Source: Sphingobacterium paucimobilis HER1398 (GTDB taxonomy: Bacteria > Bacteroidota > Bacteroidia > Sphingobacteriales > Sphingobacteriaceae). From it: a stretch of DNA of 64,000 nucleotides. A program made the translations under genes and the position numbers. The notes under the pieces are model-generated. The model saw only the letters and a program-made list of their open reading frames with translations. It was not told the origin of the DNA and did no database searches. Location of the stretch: the NCBI RefSeq assembly GCF_000416985.1, contig NZ_ATDL01000014.1, positions 1 to 64,000 of the forward strand. Reading direction: 5' to 3'. Of this stretch, positions 15,158 to 24,975 are shown one piece after another; the stretch's first letter is position 1, and each line of letters starts with the position of its first letter.

Positions 15158-18097
15158 ATGAAGAAAGCTAAAGTTTTTTCAATGTTTGCGTTTTTGTTCA
15201 TCTCCGTAGGAACGAGTCAAGCGCAAAAAGTCAATTACGAATGGAAACAAGGCGAGGAAGGCGGATATTCGTATAAATATGTCTCCAACGATCCCACACA
15301 TTCAAGGTTCTATACCTTAAAAAATGGTTTGACGGTTATTCTTAGTCCCAGTAAGAAAGAGCCGCGGATCCAAACTTATATCGCGACCAAAGCGGGAAGT
15401 AAAACAGATCCTAAAGATCATACAGGGTTAGCACATTATCTCGAGCACTTATTGTTTAAAGGTACAGATCGGTTTGGTTCTTTGGATTGGGCAAAGGAAA
15501 AGCCTTTGTTGGATAAGATTGATGGTCTCTATGAAGACTATAACTCCACAAAAGACGAGGCTAAGCGTAAGGCTATCTATAAAGAAATCGATGAAGTCTC
15601 TGGTGAAGCCGCTAAGTATGCGATTGCCAATGAATATGATAAACTCATGAGCAATATGGGGGCAGAGGGAACCAACGCTTTTACTTCGTTCGAGCAGACC
15701 GTTTATATTGAAGATATTCCCAACAACGTAGTCGACAAGTATCTTGCGGTACAGGCCGAACGTTTCAGAAGCCCAGTCTTTCGTTTGTTCCATACCGAAC
15801 TAGAAGCTGTTTATGAAGAGAAAAACATCGGTTTGGATACGGACAACCGTAAGGCGATAGAGGCTATGTTCGAAGGGTTGTTCCCAACCAATAATTATGG
15901 ACAACAAACGGTATTAGGCACCGTGGAACATCTTAAAAACCCTTCGTTGAAAGCTATTCGTGCATATTTTGACGCATATTATGTGCCCAATAACATGGGG
16001 GTCATCATGTCAGGAGATTTTGATCCTACAGCTATGATCAAGAAGGTGGATGCGGCGTTTGCTTATATGCAGCGCAAAGATGTACCTCCTTACAACTTTG
16101 CGCCCGAAAAACCGATTACAAGTCCCATCATTAAAGAGGTGAAGGGACCCAATTCAGAGTTTTTATTCTTAGGATTTAGATTTCCGGGAGCAGCTACCAA
16201 GGATGCTCAGATGCTTAATCTTTTAGGAAGCATATTGACCAACGGTTCTGCCGGATTGATCGATTTGGACTTGGTAAAATCACAGAAGTTATTAGGTGCA
16301 GGTGCTTTCCCTTATATCCTAAAAGACTATTCGATGTTGATCCTTCAGGGGAATCCGTCTCAGGGACAGTCTTTGGATCAGGTTAAAGAATTGCTATTGG
16401 CCGAATTGGCGAAACTGCGTAAAGGAGATTTCTCTGAGGGTTTGATTACTTCTATTGTCAATAATGAGCGCAAGTCCCAAATTGCACGAAATGATAGTTA
16501 CCAAAGTAGAGCGGAAGAGTTAATGGGGGCCTTTACCTCCGAGTTGGATTGGGCTAATGAGTTGCGCAATACCGATTGGTTAGCTACGGTGACTAAAAAA
16601 GATATCGTTGATTTTGCCAACAAATATCTGAACGATCAAAACTATGTGGCTATTTACAAGCGTCAGGGAGTAGATGAGAATGTGGTGAAGGTCGTGAAAC
16701 CGGAGATCACACCGGTAACTGTAAACCGGGAAGCGCAATCGGAGTTCTTGACGAAAGTTAATGCGATGCCTGAAGAGGAAATTAAACCGGTATGGTTGGA
16801 TTACAGCAAAGATATTCAGAAGTCTTCCTCTCACGGCGTGGATGTTTTGGCCGTAGAAAATAAAGACAATGAATTGTTCAGTTTAGTATATCGCTTTCCT
16901 TTGGGATCATGGAATAATAGACTGTTGGGATTAGCCGCCGGATACTTGGAGTTTCTGGGAACTAAAGAGAAGAGTAGCGAGCAATTCAGTAAGGATTTTT
17001 ATAAGTTAGCTTCTGATTTTTCTGTTTCTGCAGGTAATGAAGAAACGACTGTTTCTATAGCCGGACTGAATCGTAATTTTGAAGCTTCTGTAGCCTTGAT
17101 ACAAGATCTATTGAGAAATTGTGTGGTGGATCAATCTGCATTCGATGCTTATATCGGCCGGTTGAAAAAGTCGAGAGTGAATGCCAAGGAAAACAAAGAT
17201 GCTATCATGAACGGTCTTAAAGCTTATGCAAAGTATGGTGCGAAAAATCCATTCAACTATACATTTACCGATGCAGAATTAGATCAGCTTAAGGCAGGGG
17301 ATTTGGTGCAGGCATTGCATGACTTATCGAAGACCAAACATACCGTTCTTTATTTTGGCCCTAAGAAGGTGGCGCAGTTGACCGCTTCTTTGCCAGCGTT
17401 GAAGGTAGGTGCCGGAGCATTTGTGACTATTCCACAGGGTACATCGTTTAAAGAGTTGGCTACGACCGAAAATCAGGTGCTGTTTTCTAACTATAACATG
17501 AAGCAGGCCGATATCTTCTGGTTTAGAAATTCGGATACCTACAATGCGGCTTTAACCCCTACGGTGTCTTTATTCAATAGTTATTTCGGTGGCGGAATGG
17601 GAAGTATTGTTTTCCAGACGATCCGCGAGTCCAAAGCTTTAGCTTATTCGACGTATGCTTTTTACGGCGCTCCTTATAAGAAAGAAAATCATTATACGGT
17701 AGGTGCTTATGTAGGAACACAGTCCGACAAATTTATGGACGCTATAAAAGGTATGAATGAGCTTATCGACGTATTACCGGAATCTTCAAAATCTTTCGAG
17801 ACGGCGAAGATCAGTTTAATGAAATCTATCGCTAGTGAACGGATAACTAATACAGCAATCTTGAATAGTTATCTGGCTGCTGAACGCTTGGGGAATCAGA
17901 CGGATATCCGGAAGTCTGTTTATGAGAAGATACCGGCTCTTACCTTTGCTGATGTGAATGCGTTCCACAAGAAAGAATTTAGTAAAAAACCTTATATCTA
18001 TTGTATCGTGGCTGACGAATCAGGTTTGAAAGCAGATGATCTGAAGAGCTTGGGTCAATTCAAGAAATTGACGTTGGCAGAAATATTTGGTTATTAA
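15158..18097 (+). CDS. M16 family zinc metallopeptidase (insulinase/pitrilysin-like)
   Basis: 979 residues with a signal peptide (cleavage near SQA-QK, residue 22), so periplasmic or outer-membrane associated. The inverted zinc motif HYLEH (H93, E96, H97) sits in HTGLAHYLEHLLFKGT, and the downstream zinc-ligand glutamate is probably in ELEAVYEEKN. A second, inactive M16 repeat fills the C-terminal half (SYFGGGMGSIVFQTIRESKALAY segment), giving the full two-half clamshell of pitrilysin-type enzymes. Such proteases degrade peptides inside a closed chamber. A terminator follows, so the gene is monocistronic. Confidence 0.93.
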   Translation: MKKAKVFSMFAFLFISVGTSQAQKVNYEWKQGEEGGYSYKYVSNDPTHSRFYTLKNGLTVILSPSKKEPRIQTYIATKAGSKTDPKDHTGLAHYLEHLLFKGTDRFGSLDWAKEKPLLDKIDGLYEDYNSTKDEAKRKAIYKEIDEVSGEAAKYAIANEYDKLMSNMGAEGTNAFTSFEQTVYIEDIPNNVVDKYLAVQAERFRSPVFRLFHTELEAVYEEKNIGLDTDNRKAIEAMFEGLFPTNNYGQQTVLGTVEHLKNPSLKAIRAYFDAYYVPNNMGVIMSGDFDPTAMIKKVDAAFAYMQRKDVPPYNFAPEKPITSPIIKEVKGPNSEFLFLGFRFPGAATKDAQMLNLLGSILTNGSAGLIDLDLVKSQKLLGAGAFPYILKDYSMLILQGNPSQGQSLDQVKELLLAELAKLRKGDFSEGLITSIVNNERKSQIARNDSYQSRAEELMGAFTSELDWANELRNTDWLATVTKKDIVDFANKYLNDQNYVAIYKRQGVDENVVKVVKPEITPVTVNREAQSEFLTKVNAMPEEEIKPVWLDYSKDIQKSSSHGVDVLAVENKDNELFSLVYRFPLGSWNNRLLGLAAGYLEFLGTKEKSSEQFSKDFYKLASDFSVSAGNEETTVSIAGLNRNFEASVALIQDLLRNCVVDQSAFDAYIGRLKKSRVNAKENKDAIMNGLKAYAKYGAKNPFNYTFTDAELDQLKAGDLVQALHDLSKTKHTVLYFGPKKVAQLTASLPALKVGAGAFVTIPQGTSFKELATTENQVLFSNYNMKQADIFWFRNSDTYNAALTPTVSLFNSYFGGGMGSIVFQTIRESKALAYSTYAFYGAPYKKENHYTVGAYVGTQSDKFMDAIKGMNELIDVLPESSKSFETAKISLMKSIASERITNTAILNSYLAAERLGNQTDIRKSVYEKIPALTFADVNAFHKKEFSKKPYIYCIVADESGLKADDLKSLGQFKKLTLAEIFGY

Positions 18098-18141
18098 AAT
18101 ACATACAACTACCTAATCATATACCTCAATTCATGGATGTA

Positions 18142-18178
18142 AACGGGACGCTCAACTCAAGAGCGCCCCGTTTTTTTT
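18142..18178 (+). terminator. Terminator after the M16 peptidase gene
   Basis: AACGGGACGCTC pairs with GAGCGCCCCGTT (one mismatch) and runs into TTTTTTTT. Confidence 0.85.
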
Positions 18179-18242
18179 ATTGACACCAAAATTTTACAAC
18201 ATTTCATCGGAATGATATAAATGAAAACCTATCTTCGTTGCA

Positions 18243-18250
18243 TAACTTTG
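18243..18250 (+). promoter_or_regulatory. Candidate -7 box of the efflux operon
   Basis: TAACTTTG matches TAnnTTTG, 12 bp before the ATG at 18262. This position rules out the in-frame ATG at 18238 as the start of the first gene and makes the leader only a few bases long. Confidence 0.5.
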
Positions 18251-18261
18251 TGGCTGTTGCT

Positions 18262-18684
18262 ATGAGACAATTATTCGTCGTTTTAATATCGCTTCTGTAT
18301 CTGCTGTTGTCTTCGGGCTTCACGCAGTTTTCGCATGAGTGTAAGGGAGCGGCGGTCAGGTTGGTTAGCTTAACCTCTTCGGCGGCAGTAGGAAATCAAC
18401 CTTGTCCGATATGTCTTGGCAAAGAAAAGAACCTGAAGAAATCTAAAAAGGACTGTTGTAAGCATGCCAGTAAGACACTGAAAGTAGATGTATCTACATC
18501 GGGGAGTGGACATACTGACTTTGCCTTTAAGATATTTGCTCATGTATTTCCTGAACGGATGTTGGGCGCGCTGTTTGATAGGGGTGTCGAAGGAGATTTC
18601 CTGTTCAATGCACATTATTATTCTACCAAATTAGTCCCTTGGAGCAATCCACTTTATATTTTCTATTGCGTTTATAGAATTTAA
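18262..18684 (+). CDS. HYC_CC_PP-type small cysteine-rich protein, first gene of efflux operon
   Basis: 140 residues from the ATG at 18262. A hydrophobic signal segment (FVVLISLLYLLLSSGF) is followed by SHEC, then CPICLG and DCCKHA. This H..C ... CxxC ... CC spacing matches the HYC_CC_PP family of small Bacteroidota proteins that sit before metal-type RND efflux genes. The cysteine/histidine cluster suggests periplasmic metal binding or sensing (inference). The C-terminal third (FNAHYYSTKLVPWSNPLYIF) resembles the conserved tail. About 90 bp precede the TolC-like gene, with no terminator. Confidence 0.75.
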   Translation: MRQLFVVLISLLYLLLSSGFTQFSHECKGAAVRLVSLTSSAAVGNQPCPICLGKEKNLKKSKKDCCKHASKTLKVDVSTSGSGHTDFAFKIFAHVFPERMLGALFDRGVEGDFLFNAHYYSTKLVPWSNPLYIFYCVYRI

Positions 18685-18774
18685 ACCCTCGTCTATCTTC
18701 ATTTAAGTATCAATGCGGTTTCCCTTAGCGGAAGTCGTACTATTCCTTTTTTTTATTTTAAATGTATCGTATAG

Positions 18775-20172
18775 ATGAATATCAAGTTCATAGCATCTAT
18801 AGGTATGGTCATGGGATTCTCTGTAAGTAGTATTGCCCAGGTACTAGATCTTAAGAATGCGCTAAAACTGGCTGTTGATAATTATGATAAAATCAAAGCC
18901 AAGGAAGTCCTTGTTGAGGCTTCCGCACAATATACCGCTTATCAGCAAAAACAATATCTGCCAGATGTTACAGTGGCTGCTCAACAGAGTTATGGTACTA
19001 TAAACGCACAAAATGGCCCTTTATATGCCTATGGTGGAATGGGCTCTGCAGCGACCTCTATGCCGCTGGCTGAACAAAATTGGAATGCCGCTTTTGGGTC
19101 GTTATATTTTGCTAATGTCAATTGGAACATATTTACTTTTGGCCGTCTAAAGAAGCAGGTTGACCTGGCTTTGTCCAAAGAACGCACTGCAGTGGCCGAC
19201 GTTAATCAAGAGGTTTTTCAGCACCAGGTCAAAGTGGGGGCAACCTACCTCAATCTTTTGGCGAGTCAACGTATTAAATACATACAACAGAGAAATGCTG
19301 AACGGGCACAGGTTTTCTTTGAAATGACCAATACCCGTGCAAAGAGTGGATTGATTCCGGAAGTAGATGCTTCATTGGCGAAAGCAGAAGTGTCCAATGC
19401 CAAGTCGATGGAGATTAAATCCTTTGATAAGGAGTTGGAATTTTCCAAACAGTTGTCGGTATTGATAGGAGAGGATTTTCAGTTGTATAGGCTGGATAGT
19501 ACCTACAGCACGGTAACACCCAAGTTAATGTTGGACAAGGGAATGAATTTTAATCTTGAAAATCATCCTTTCCTTGTTTGGCAACAGTCAAAAATAGCCG
19601 AAAGCAAAGAATCTGAACAGCTGTTTAGAGCCAATAGGAAACCAAACTTTTCGGGATTTGGCGTGATACAGGGACGTGGGTCCGGTTTTGACTGGAATTA
19701 CGTACAGGATAATTCTGCTTATTCATCTTCTTATCACAAAGGAGTGGGGATCGATCGAGGCAATTTTTTATTGGGATTTTCGCTAACCTGGAATATAACC
19801 AATCTTTTTCGGTTTGATCATAAAGTCAGCGAACAGCGCTTGATGACACGCTCTTTACAGCATGATTATGACCGTATACAAAAAGACTTGGATGCACAGT
19901 CGATGCTCGCAAAAAAGCAAATCAACAATTCTTTTGAAAATTTTGAAGAGACGAAGATACAGCTTGCAGCTGCACAGTTAGCCTATAAGCAACACACGGC
20001 ACTTTATGAGAATGGATTGACGACATTGGTGGATTTTACACAGGCACTGTACAGTCTGCATCGTGCGGAAATAGACTATGAGATCGCGCAGAATAACATG
20101 TGGCAAAGTTTATTGCTCTTGGCGGCAGCGTCCGGAGATCTTACGATATTCTTGGATGCCAGGATCAGATAA
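18775..20172 (+). CDS. TolC family outer-membrane efflux protein
   Basis: 465 residues with a signal peptide ending near SIAQ (residue 22). Two repeats of long helices and barrel strands typical of OEP proteins: the first begins VLDLKNALKLAVDNYDKIKA, the second has the helix starting with NHPFLVWQQSKIAESKE. Trimers form the outer-membrane exit duct and periplasmic tunnel. The C-terminal helix with ALYENGLTTLVDFTQALYSL is the usual conserved end. It is followed after 58 bp by the RND pump, so the three-part pump is encoded in the order exit duct, pump, adaptor. Confidence 0.92.
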   Translation: MNIKFIASIGMVMGFSVSSIAQVLDLKNALKLAVDNYDKIKAKEVLVEASAQYTAYQQKQYLPDVTVAAQQSYGTINAQNGPLYAYGGMGSAATSMPLAEQNWNAAFGSLYFANVNWNIFTFGRLKKQVDLALSKERTAVADVNQEVFQHQVKVGATYLNLLASQRIKYIQQRNAERAQVFFEMTNTRAKSGLIPEVDASLAKAEVSNAKSMEIKSFDKELEFSKQLSVLIGEDFQLYRLDSTYSTVTPKLMLDKGMNFNLENHPFLVWQQSKIAESKESEQLFRANRKPNFSGFGVIQGRGSGFDWNYVQDNSAYSSSYHKGVGIDRGNFLLGFSLTWNITNLFRFDHKVSEQRLMTRSLQHDYDRIQKDLDAQSMLAKKQINNSFENFEETKIQLAAAQLAYKQHTALYENGLTTLVDFTQALYSLHRAEIDYEIAQNNMWQSLLLLAAASGDLTIFLDARIR

Positions 20173-20230
20173 AAGTATATTAAAAGAAATAGATCCGCTG
20201 CTTAGCGGATCGTGAAGTAATTATTTGCAT

Positions 20231-23200
20231 ATGGATTTAATAAGATTTGCACTCCGGAAGCCTATAGCGGTTATCGTAATGGTACTGGGGTTACTATTCT
20301 TTGGGATTAAGGCAGCCCAAGAGGTTAAAGTAGATATTTTGCCGGAGATGGATCTACCAGTGGTATATGTGGCACATTCATTTAATGGATATACGCCGCA
20401 ACAGATGGAAGGTTATTTTACGAAGATGTATGTCAACATGCTGTTGTTTACCAACGGTATTAAGAGTATCGAATCGAAGAATACACAGGGACTGACCCTG
20501 ATGAAAGTTGTTTTTTATGAAGGAACGAATATGGGGGAGGCGCTGGCACAGATCAATGCTTTGTCAACGAGATCTCAGGTATTTCTGCCACCGGGAGCGC
20601 CACCCCCATTTATTATCCGATTTGACTCTTCGTCACAGCCCGTGGGACAGCTGGTCTTTCGTAGCCATACGAAAAATAACAATCAGCTTCAGGATATAGC
20701 TAATTTTAATGCAAGACCGTTTCTGATTGCTATTCCTGGACTGACAACAGCACCACCATTCGGTGGTAGTCCCCGTACGATAGAGATCAATATCGATCCG
20801 GTTAAATTGCGTGCTCATAACCTTTCGCCAGAACAGGTTGTCGAAGCGATCAGTAGAAATAATATTACCTCGCCTTCGGGCAATGTGTATATCGGTGATA
20901 CCAATTATCTCACACCAACCAACAATACAGTCAAAACTGTAGAGGAATTGGGTGATGTGCCTTTATTTAAAGGTACGGTAGACAATGTGTATATCCGTGA
21001 TATTGCAACAGTGAAGGATGGGGCAGATATTGCTACGGGATATGCGCTGATCGATGGAAAACGCTCCGTGTATATCAATATTGCAAAAGCTAGCAATGCT
21101 TCAACGCTTGACGTGGTGAATGCACTGAAGGAATCATTGCCTAAAATACAGCGTAATATGCCAGATGATGTCACAATCTCTTATGAGTTTGACCAATCTG
21201 TGTATATATCCAATGCCTTAAAGAGTTTGATTATCGAAGGGGTGCTTGGGGCGCTATTGACTGGCTTGATGGTTATGCTGTTTCTGAATGATCGACGTGG
21301 AGCGTTGATTGTTATTATGACAATTCCGATTTCCATTATATCAGGTGTTTTGTTTTTAAAGCTTTTCGGACAGACTATCAATATCATGTCGCTGTCTGGG
21401 CTGGCTCTGGCTATCGGGATTTTGGTCGACGAGAGTACGGTCACCATTGAAAATATACATCAGCATTTTGCTATGGGCAAAACCCGTGCACAGGCTATTT
21501 GGGGTGCTTGTAAAGAGATCGCTTTTCCGAAGTTGCTGATCATGCTTTGTATTCTTGCCGTATTTGCTCCTGCATTTATGATGACAGGTATTCCAGGATC
21601 TCTTTTTATGCCCCTGGCTTTAGCTATTGGCTTCTCAATGATAGTTTCTTTCTTGTTGTCACAGACTTTTGTGCCTATCATGGGAAATTGGATGATGAAG
21701 CATAGTCCTGCTACCTGCACGAATTCTTCATATAAAGAGGATTGGTTTGCACGTTTTAGAAAACAATTTGTGTCCTTGTTGACGCGGATGATGAAATTTA
21801 GGAAACCGATTGTGGTCGTCAGTATAGTTGGTGTTGGATTGGCGGTATTTGGAATGTACCATATCATAGGGAAAGATGTGTTGCCTACTGCAAATTCTAG
21901 GCAGTTCCAGGTCCGGATTAAGGCTGCTGAAGGAACGCGTATCGAAGTTACAGAGGCAAAGGTGAAAGGATTTTTAGATCATCTAGGAAATGTCGTAGGT
22001 AAGGATAACGTCGCTATTTCTTCCGTATTTATCGGTCAACACCCCTCTACTTTTGCGGTGAGTCCTATCTATCTTTATAATGCAGGTCCCCACGAGGCAC
22101 TGATGCAGGTGGCTTTGAAAGAATTCAATGGTAATTCTGACGAGCTCAAGGATAAGCTACGGGCATATTACAAAGAGAAAATGCCGGACTTGCATATTTC
22201 TTTTGAACCTATCGAACTTACCGAGAAAATTTTGAGCCAAGGTGCTAATAATCCGATCGAGATACGGGTATCGGGAATGATGAAGAAGATGAACCGGATG
22301 TATGCCAATAAACTGTTGACGAAGTTAAAAGAAATCGAGTATATGCGTGATCAACAGGTGCCTCAATCGATGGATTATCCGGCTCTGCAGATCAATATTG
22401 ATCGTACTCGTGCAGCACAATTGGGGCTGGATGCTCAGGATATTGCAAAATCGCTCGTGGCAGCAACTGCCTCTACAAGATATACAAACAAAAACTTTTG
22501 GGTCGGTGGTATGATGGGGATTGCTTATGACGTGCAGGTACAGACGCCGCAGCATATCCTGAACAGTAAGGAAGAGCTGGCAAATTTGCCTTTGTCTAAA
22601 AATGCGGAACGGCCTGTCTTGGGTGATGTAGCAACGATCATGCCTACAAAAGAACTGGGGGAGAGCTATAACCTGGGAACGATGGGCTATACCACAGTGA
22701 CTGCTAATATCCATAAGACTGATCTAGAACGCGCTTCTAAAGATGTAACAGCTGCTATAGCTTCTCTAGGTGAACTACCTAAGGGGGTAAATATTGATGT
22801 TGCAGGTATGGCGCCGGTATTGGATGATACGTTGAAAAGCCTAGCTACAGGATTGTTGGTTGCCATCGTTGTGATCTTCTTAATGTTGTCTGCTACATTC
22901 CAATCATTCCGTGCTTCATTGGTCATCCTGACCACTGTTCCTTTTGTTATGGTGGGAGCTTTAATACTGTTGAATCTAACGGGGTCGACATTGAATCTAC
23001 AGTCTTACATGGGATTGATTATGTCTGTCGGAGTATCTATTGCGAATGCTGTACTGTTGATCAGTAATGCAGAGAGTATACGTAAAAAGACCAATAATGC
23101 AGAAGAGGCAGGACTAGAAGCTGCCAAGTCGCGGATACGTCCCATTATCATGACGACATTGGCGATGGTTGCTGGTATGTTACCTATGGCTATTGGTTTT

Positions 23201-23389
23201 GGAGAGGGAGGTGATCAAGTGTCTCCTTTGGGAAGAGCTGTTATCGGAGGACTGATTTTTTCTACTTTCTCGGTCTTGATTATCCTTCCGTTGGTCTATG
23301 GATGGGTGCTGAAGAAGGCAAGTATTGTTAGTCCATCCTTGGATCCGGAAGATGAAGAAAGCGTTCATTTTAATCAGTCAACGAATTAA
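20231..23389 (+). CDS. RND efflux transporter permease subunit
   Basis: 1052 residues from the ATG at 20231 (MDLIRFALRKP); a TTG two codons upstream is an unlikely start. Twelve transmembrane helices with two large periplasmic loops, as in AcrB/CusA. The proton-relay acidic pair in helix 4 is D400-E401 (GILVDESTVTIENI), with Glu where AcrB has a second Asp. The second half repeats the helices (TFQSFRASLVILTTVPF ... GVSIANAVLLISNAE). Because the neighbours are a cysteine-rich HYC_CC_PP protein and a TRASH-type lipoprotein, a heavy-metal substrate is inferred, but drug export cannot be excluded. Confidence 0.93.
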   Translation: MDLIRFALRKPIAVIVMVLGLLFFGIKAAQEVKVDILPEMDLPVVYVAHSFNGYTPQQMEGYFTKMYVNMLLFTNGIKSIESKNTQGLTLMKVVFYEGTNMGEALAQINALSTRSQVFLPPGAPPPFIIRFDSSSQPVGQLVFRSHTKNNNQLQDIANFNARPFLIAIPGLTTAPPFGGSPRTIEINIDPVKLRAHNLSPEQVVEAISRNNITSPSGNVYIGDTNYLTPTNNTVKTVEELGDVPLFKGTVDNVYIRDIATVKDGADIATGYALIDGKRSVYINIAKASNASTLDVVNALKESLPKIQRNMPDDVTISYEFDQSVYISNALKSLIIEGVLGALLTGLMVMLFLNDRRGALIVIMTIPISIISGVLFLKLFGQTINIMSLSGLALAIGILVDESTVTIENIHQHFAMGKTRAQAIWGACKEIAFPKLLIMLCILAVFAPAFMMTGIPGSLFMPLALAIGFSMIVSFLLSQTFVPIMGNWMMKHSPATCTNSSYKEDWFARFRKQFVSLLTRMMKFRKPIVVVSIVGVGLAVFGMYHIIGKDVLPTANSRQFQVRIKAAEGTRIEVTEAKVKGFLDHLGNVVGKDNVAISSVFIGQHPSTFAVSPIYLYNAGPHEALMQVALKEFNGNSDELKDKLRAYYKEKMPDLHISFEPIELTEKILSQGANNPIEIRVSGMMKKMNRMYANKLLTKLKEIEYMRDQQVPQSMDYPALQINIDRTRAAQLGLDAQDIAKSLVAATASTRYTNKNFWVGGMMGIAYDVQVQTPQHILNSKEELANLPLSKNAERPVLGDVATIMPTKELGESYNLGTMGYTTVTANIHKTDLERASKDVTAAIASLGELPKGVNIDVAGMAPVLDDTLKSLATGLLVAIVVIFLMLSATFQSFRASLVILTTVPFVMVGALILLNLTGSTLNLQSYMGLIMSVGVSIANAVLLISNAESIRKKTNNAEEAGLEAAKSRIRPIIMTTLAMVAGMLPMAIGFGEGGDQVSPLGRAVIGGLIFSTFSVLIILPLVYGWVLKKASIVSPSLDPEDEESVHFNQSTN

Positions 23390-23409
23390 GGGTTTTAAAA
23401 AAAATAAGC

Positions 23410-24522
23410 ATGAAATTATTAATATATACAGCTATTGCATTGGTGTTCATTTTCTCTGCCTGCAATAATGAAAAAAAGGAAGTTAAAGAAGAGAAAAAAG
23501 AAGAAGCTAAGGGAATGATGATGAACCCTTTTGAAACGGTCGTTATTGCGAAGAGCAATCCATTGGTAAAACTGCAATTAGCGGGTGAACTGATGCCAGA
23601 TCAATATACGGAACTGTTTGCTAAAGTGAACAGTTACGTAAAAAGCATACGTGTGGATATTGGAGACAGAGTGTCTCAAGGTCAGATTTTAATGATTTTA
23701 GAAGCTCCAGAGATTCAGTCGCAGGTTGCTAGTGCAAAGGCCAAGTATGAAGCGCAACATGTGATTTATCTTTCTACGAAGTCGACCTATGACCGTATGT
23801 TGAATGCTGATAAAACGGAAGGGGCAATAGCAAAGGATGCTATCGATCAGATTACAGCACGCAAGCTGTCGGATGAAGCGCAACTGAATGCGGCTAAAGC
23901 TGCCTACGAAGAGATAAGAGATATTGATAACTATCTTGTAATCCGTTCCCCATTTTCGGGTACTATTACTGATCGGAATGTTGATTTGGGCGCCTATGTG
24001 GGGCCTATGGGGAAAACACCATTATTGGTGGTTCAGGATAATAGGAAGTTGCGTCTTAATCTTTCTATACCCGAGGCTAGTACACCTTACATCAAGAAAG
24101 GAGACACGATTCGATTCCATGTAAGGTCGCAACCTCAAACAACTCACGTGGCATTAGTCACGCGTAAGTCTGGAAGTTTGGACGCTAAGTTTCGAGCAGA
24201 AAAGATCGAAGCGGATTTTGCGAATGGTGGTAATGTCCTGAAACCATTTATGGTGGCTGAGACTGTGATCCCTTTACAGAATACGGTAGCTACATTCTTT
24301 GTGCCTAAAATGGCTGTTGTAGAAAGCGGTATGGGGGTGTATGTGATCCGAGTTGAAAATGGGAAAACAAAGAATGTGCCTGTCAGTAAAGGACGTATGA
24401 TGCCGGATAAAGTAGAAGTGTTTGGGGAGCTCCATGAAGGAGATACTATTCTCAAGATGGCTACAGAAGAGATTTTGGAAGGGACATCAATCCCTGCTAA
24501 AGGGGAAATGAAGAAATCATAA
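23410..24522 (+). CDS. RND efflux periplasmic adaptor subunit, lipoprotein
   Basis: 370 residues. The lipobox FSAC (Cys near 19) anchors it to a membrane; a Lys/Glu-rich linker follows (EKKEVKEEKKEEAKG). A barrel-sandwich/lipoyl half at about 65-100 (VNSYVKSIRVDIGDRVSQGQ), an alpha-helical hairpin (about 100-170), the second lipoyl half (IRSPFSGTITDRNVDLGAYV) and a beta-barrel domain complete the membrane-fusion-protein layout. It links the RND pump with the TolC-like duct. It begins 20 bp after the pump gene. Confidence 0.92.
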   Translation: MKLLIYTAIALVFIFSACNNEKKEVKEEKKEEAKGMMMNPFETVVIAKSNPLVKLQLAGELMPDQYTELFAKVNSYVKSIRVDIGDRVSQGQILMILEAPEIQSQVASAKAKYEAQHVIYLSTKSTYDRMLNADKTEGAIAKDAIDQITARKLSDEAQLNAAKAAYEEIRDIDNYLVIRSPFSGTITDRNVDLGAYVGPMGKTPLLVVQDNRKLRLNLSIPEASTPYIKKGDTIRFHVRSQPQTTHVALVTRKSGSLDAKFRAEKIEADFANGGNVLKPFMVAETVIPLQNTVATFFVPKMAVVESGMGVYVIRVENGKTKNVPVSKGRMMPDKVEVFGELHEGDTILKMATEEILEGTSIPAKGEMKKS

Positions 24523-24549
24523 TAGTAAGAAGTTTTTAAACTGTTTTAT

Positions 24550-24975
24550 ATGTACAGATTATTTAAAACATGGGGTATCACAACAATAGTTGCGGTATCC
24601 CTGATAGCCTGCAACAATAGTGAAAAAAAAGTGCAGGATTCAGTGGTAACATCGGAGGAAGGAAATAAAATAAATACAAGTAAGAATCCCCTGAAAGGGA
24701 AGCAGGTGCCTCAGAATCTGGTGTGCATGGTGAATGATGCCTATATGGGGAAAGAACAAATTCTAGTCGAGCATGAGGGGAAAAAGTACTATGGATGCTG
24801 TAATATGTGTAAGGAAAAGATTCCAAAGGATGAGAAGTCCCGTATTGCGACGGATCCTTACTCTTTAGAGAAAGTGGATAAAGCGAATGCATTTATCGTT
24901 GTGGTCGGGGATAATGGAGAGGTTGCCTATTTTCAAAAGGAAGAAAATTATCACAAGTTTATCAGTGAAAGTTAG
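24550..24975 (+). CDS. Small lipoprotein with TRASH-like cysteine motif
   Basis: 141 residues. Signal peptide with lipobox SLIAC, then a polar linker. The core has VCMVNDAYMGK, followed by HEGKKYYGCCNMCKEKIP: a C-x(n)-CCxxC arrangement after a YY(G) motif, as in TRASH/YHS-type metal-binding domains (such as MlpB-like proteins). It likely binds a soft metal such as copper in the periplasm, either to deliver it to the adaptor or to buffer it (inference). It is the last gene of the efflux operon, 27 bp after the adaptor. Confidence 0.75.
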   Translation: MYRLFKTWGITTIVAVSLIACNNSEKKVQDSVVTSEEGNKINTSKNPLKGKQVPQNLVCMVNDAYMGKEQILVEHEGKKYYGCCNMCKEKIPKDEKSRIATDPYSLEKVDKANAFIVVVGDNGEVAYFQKEENYHKFISES

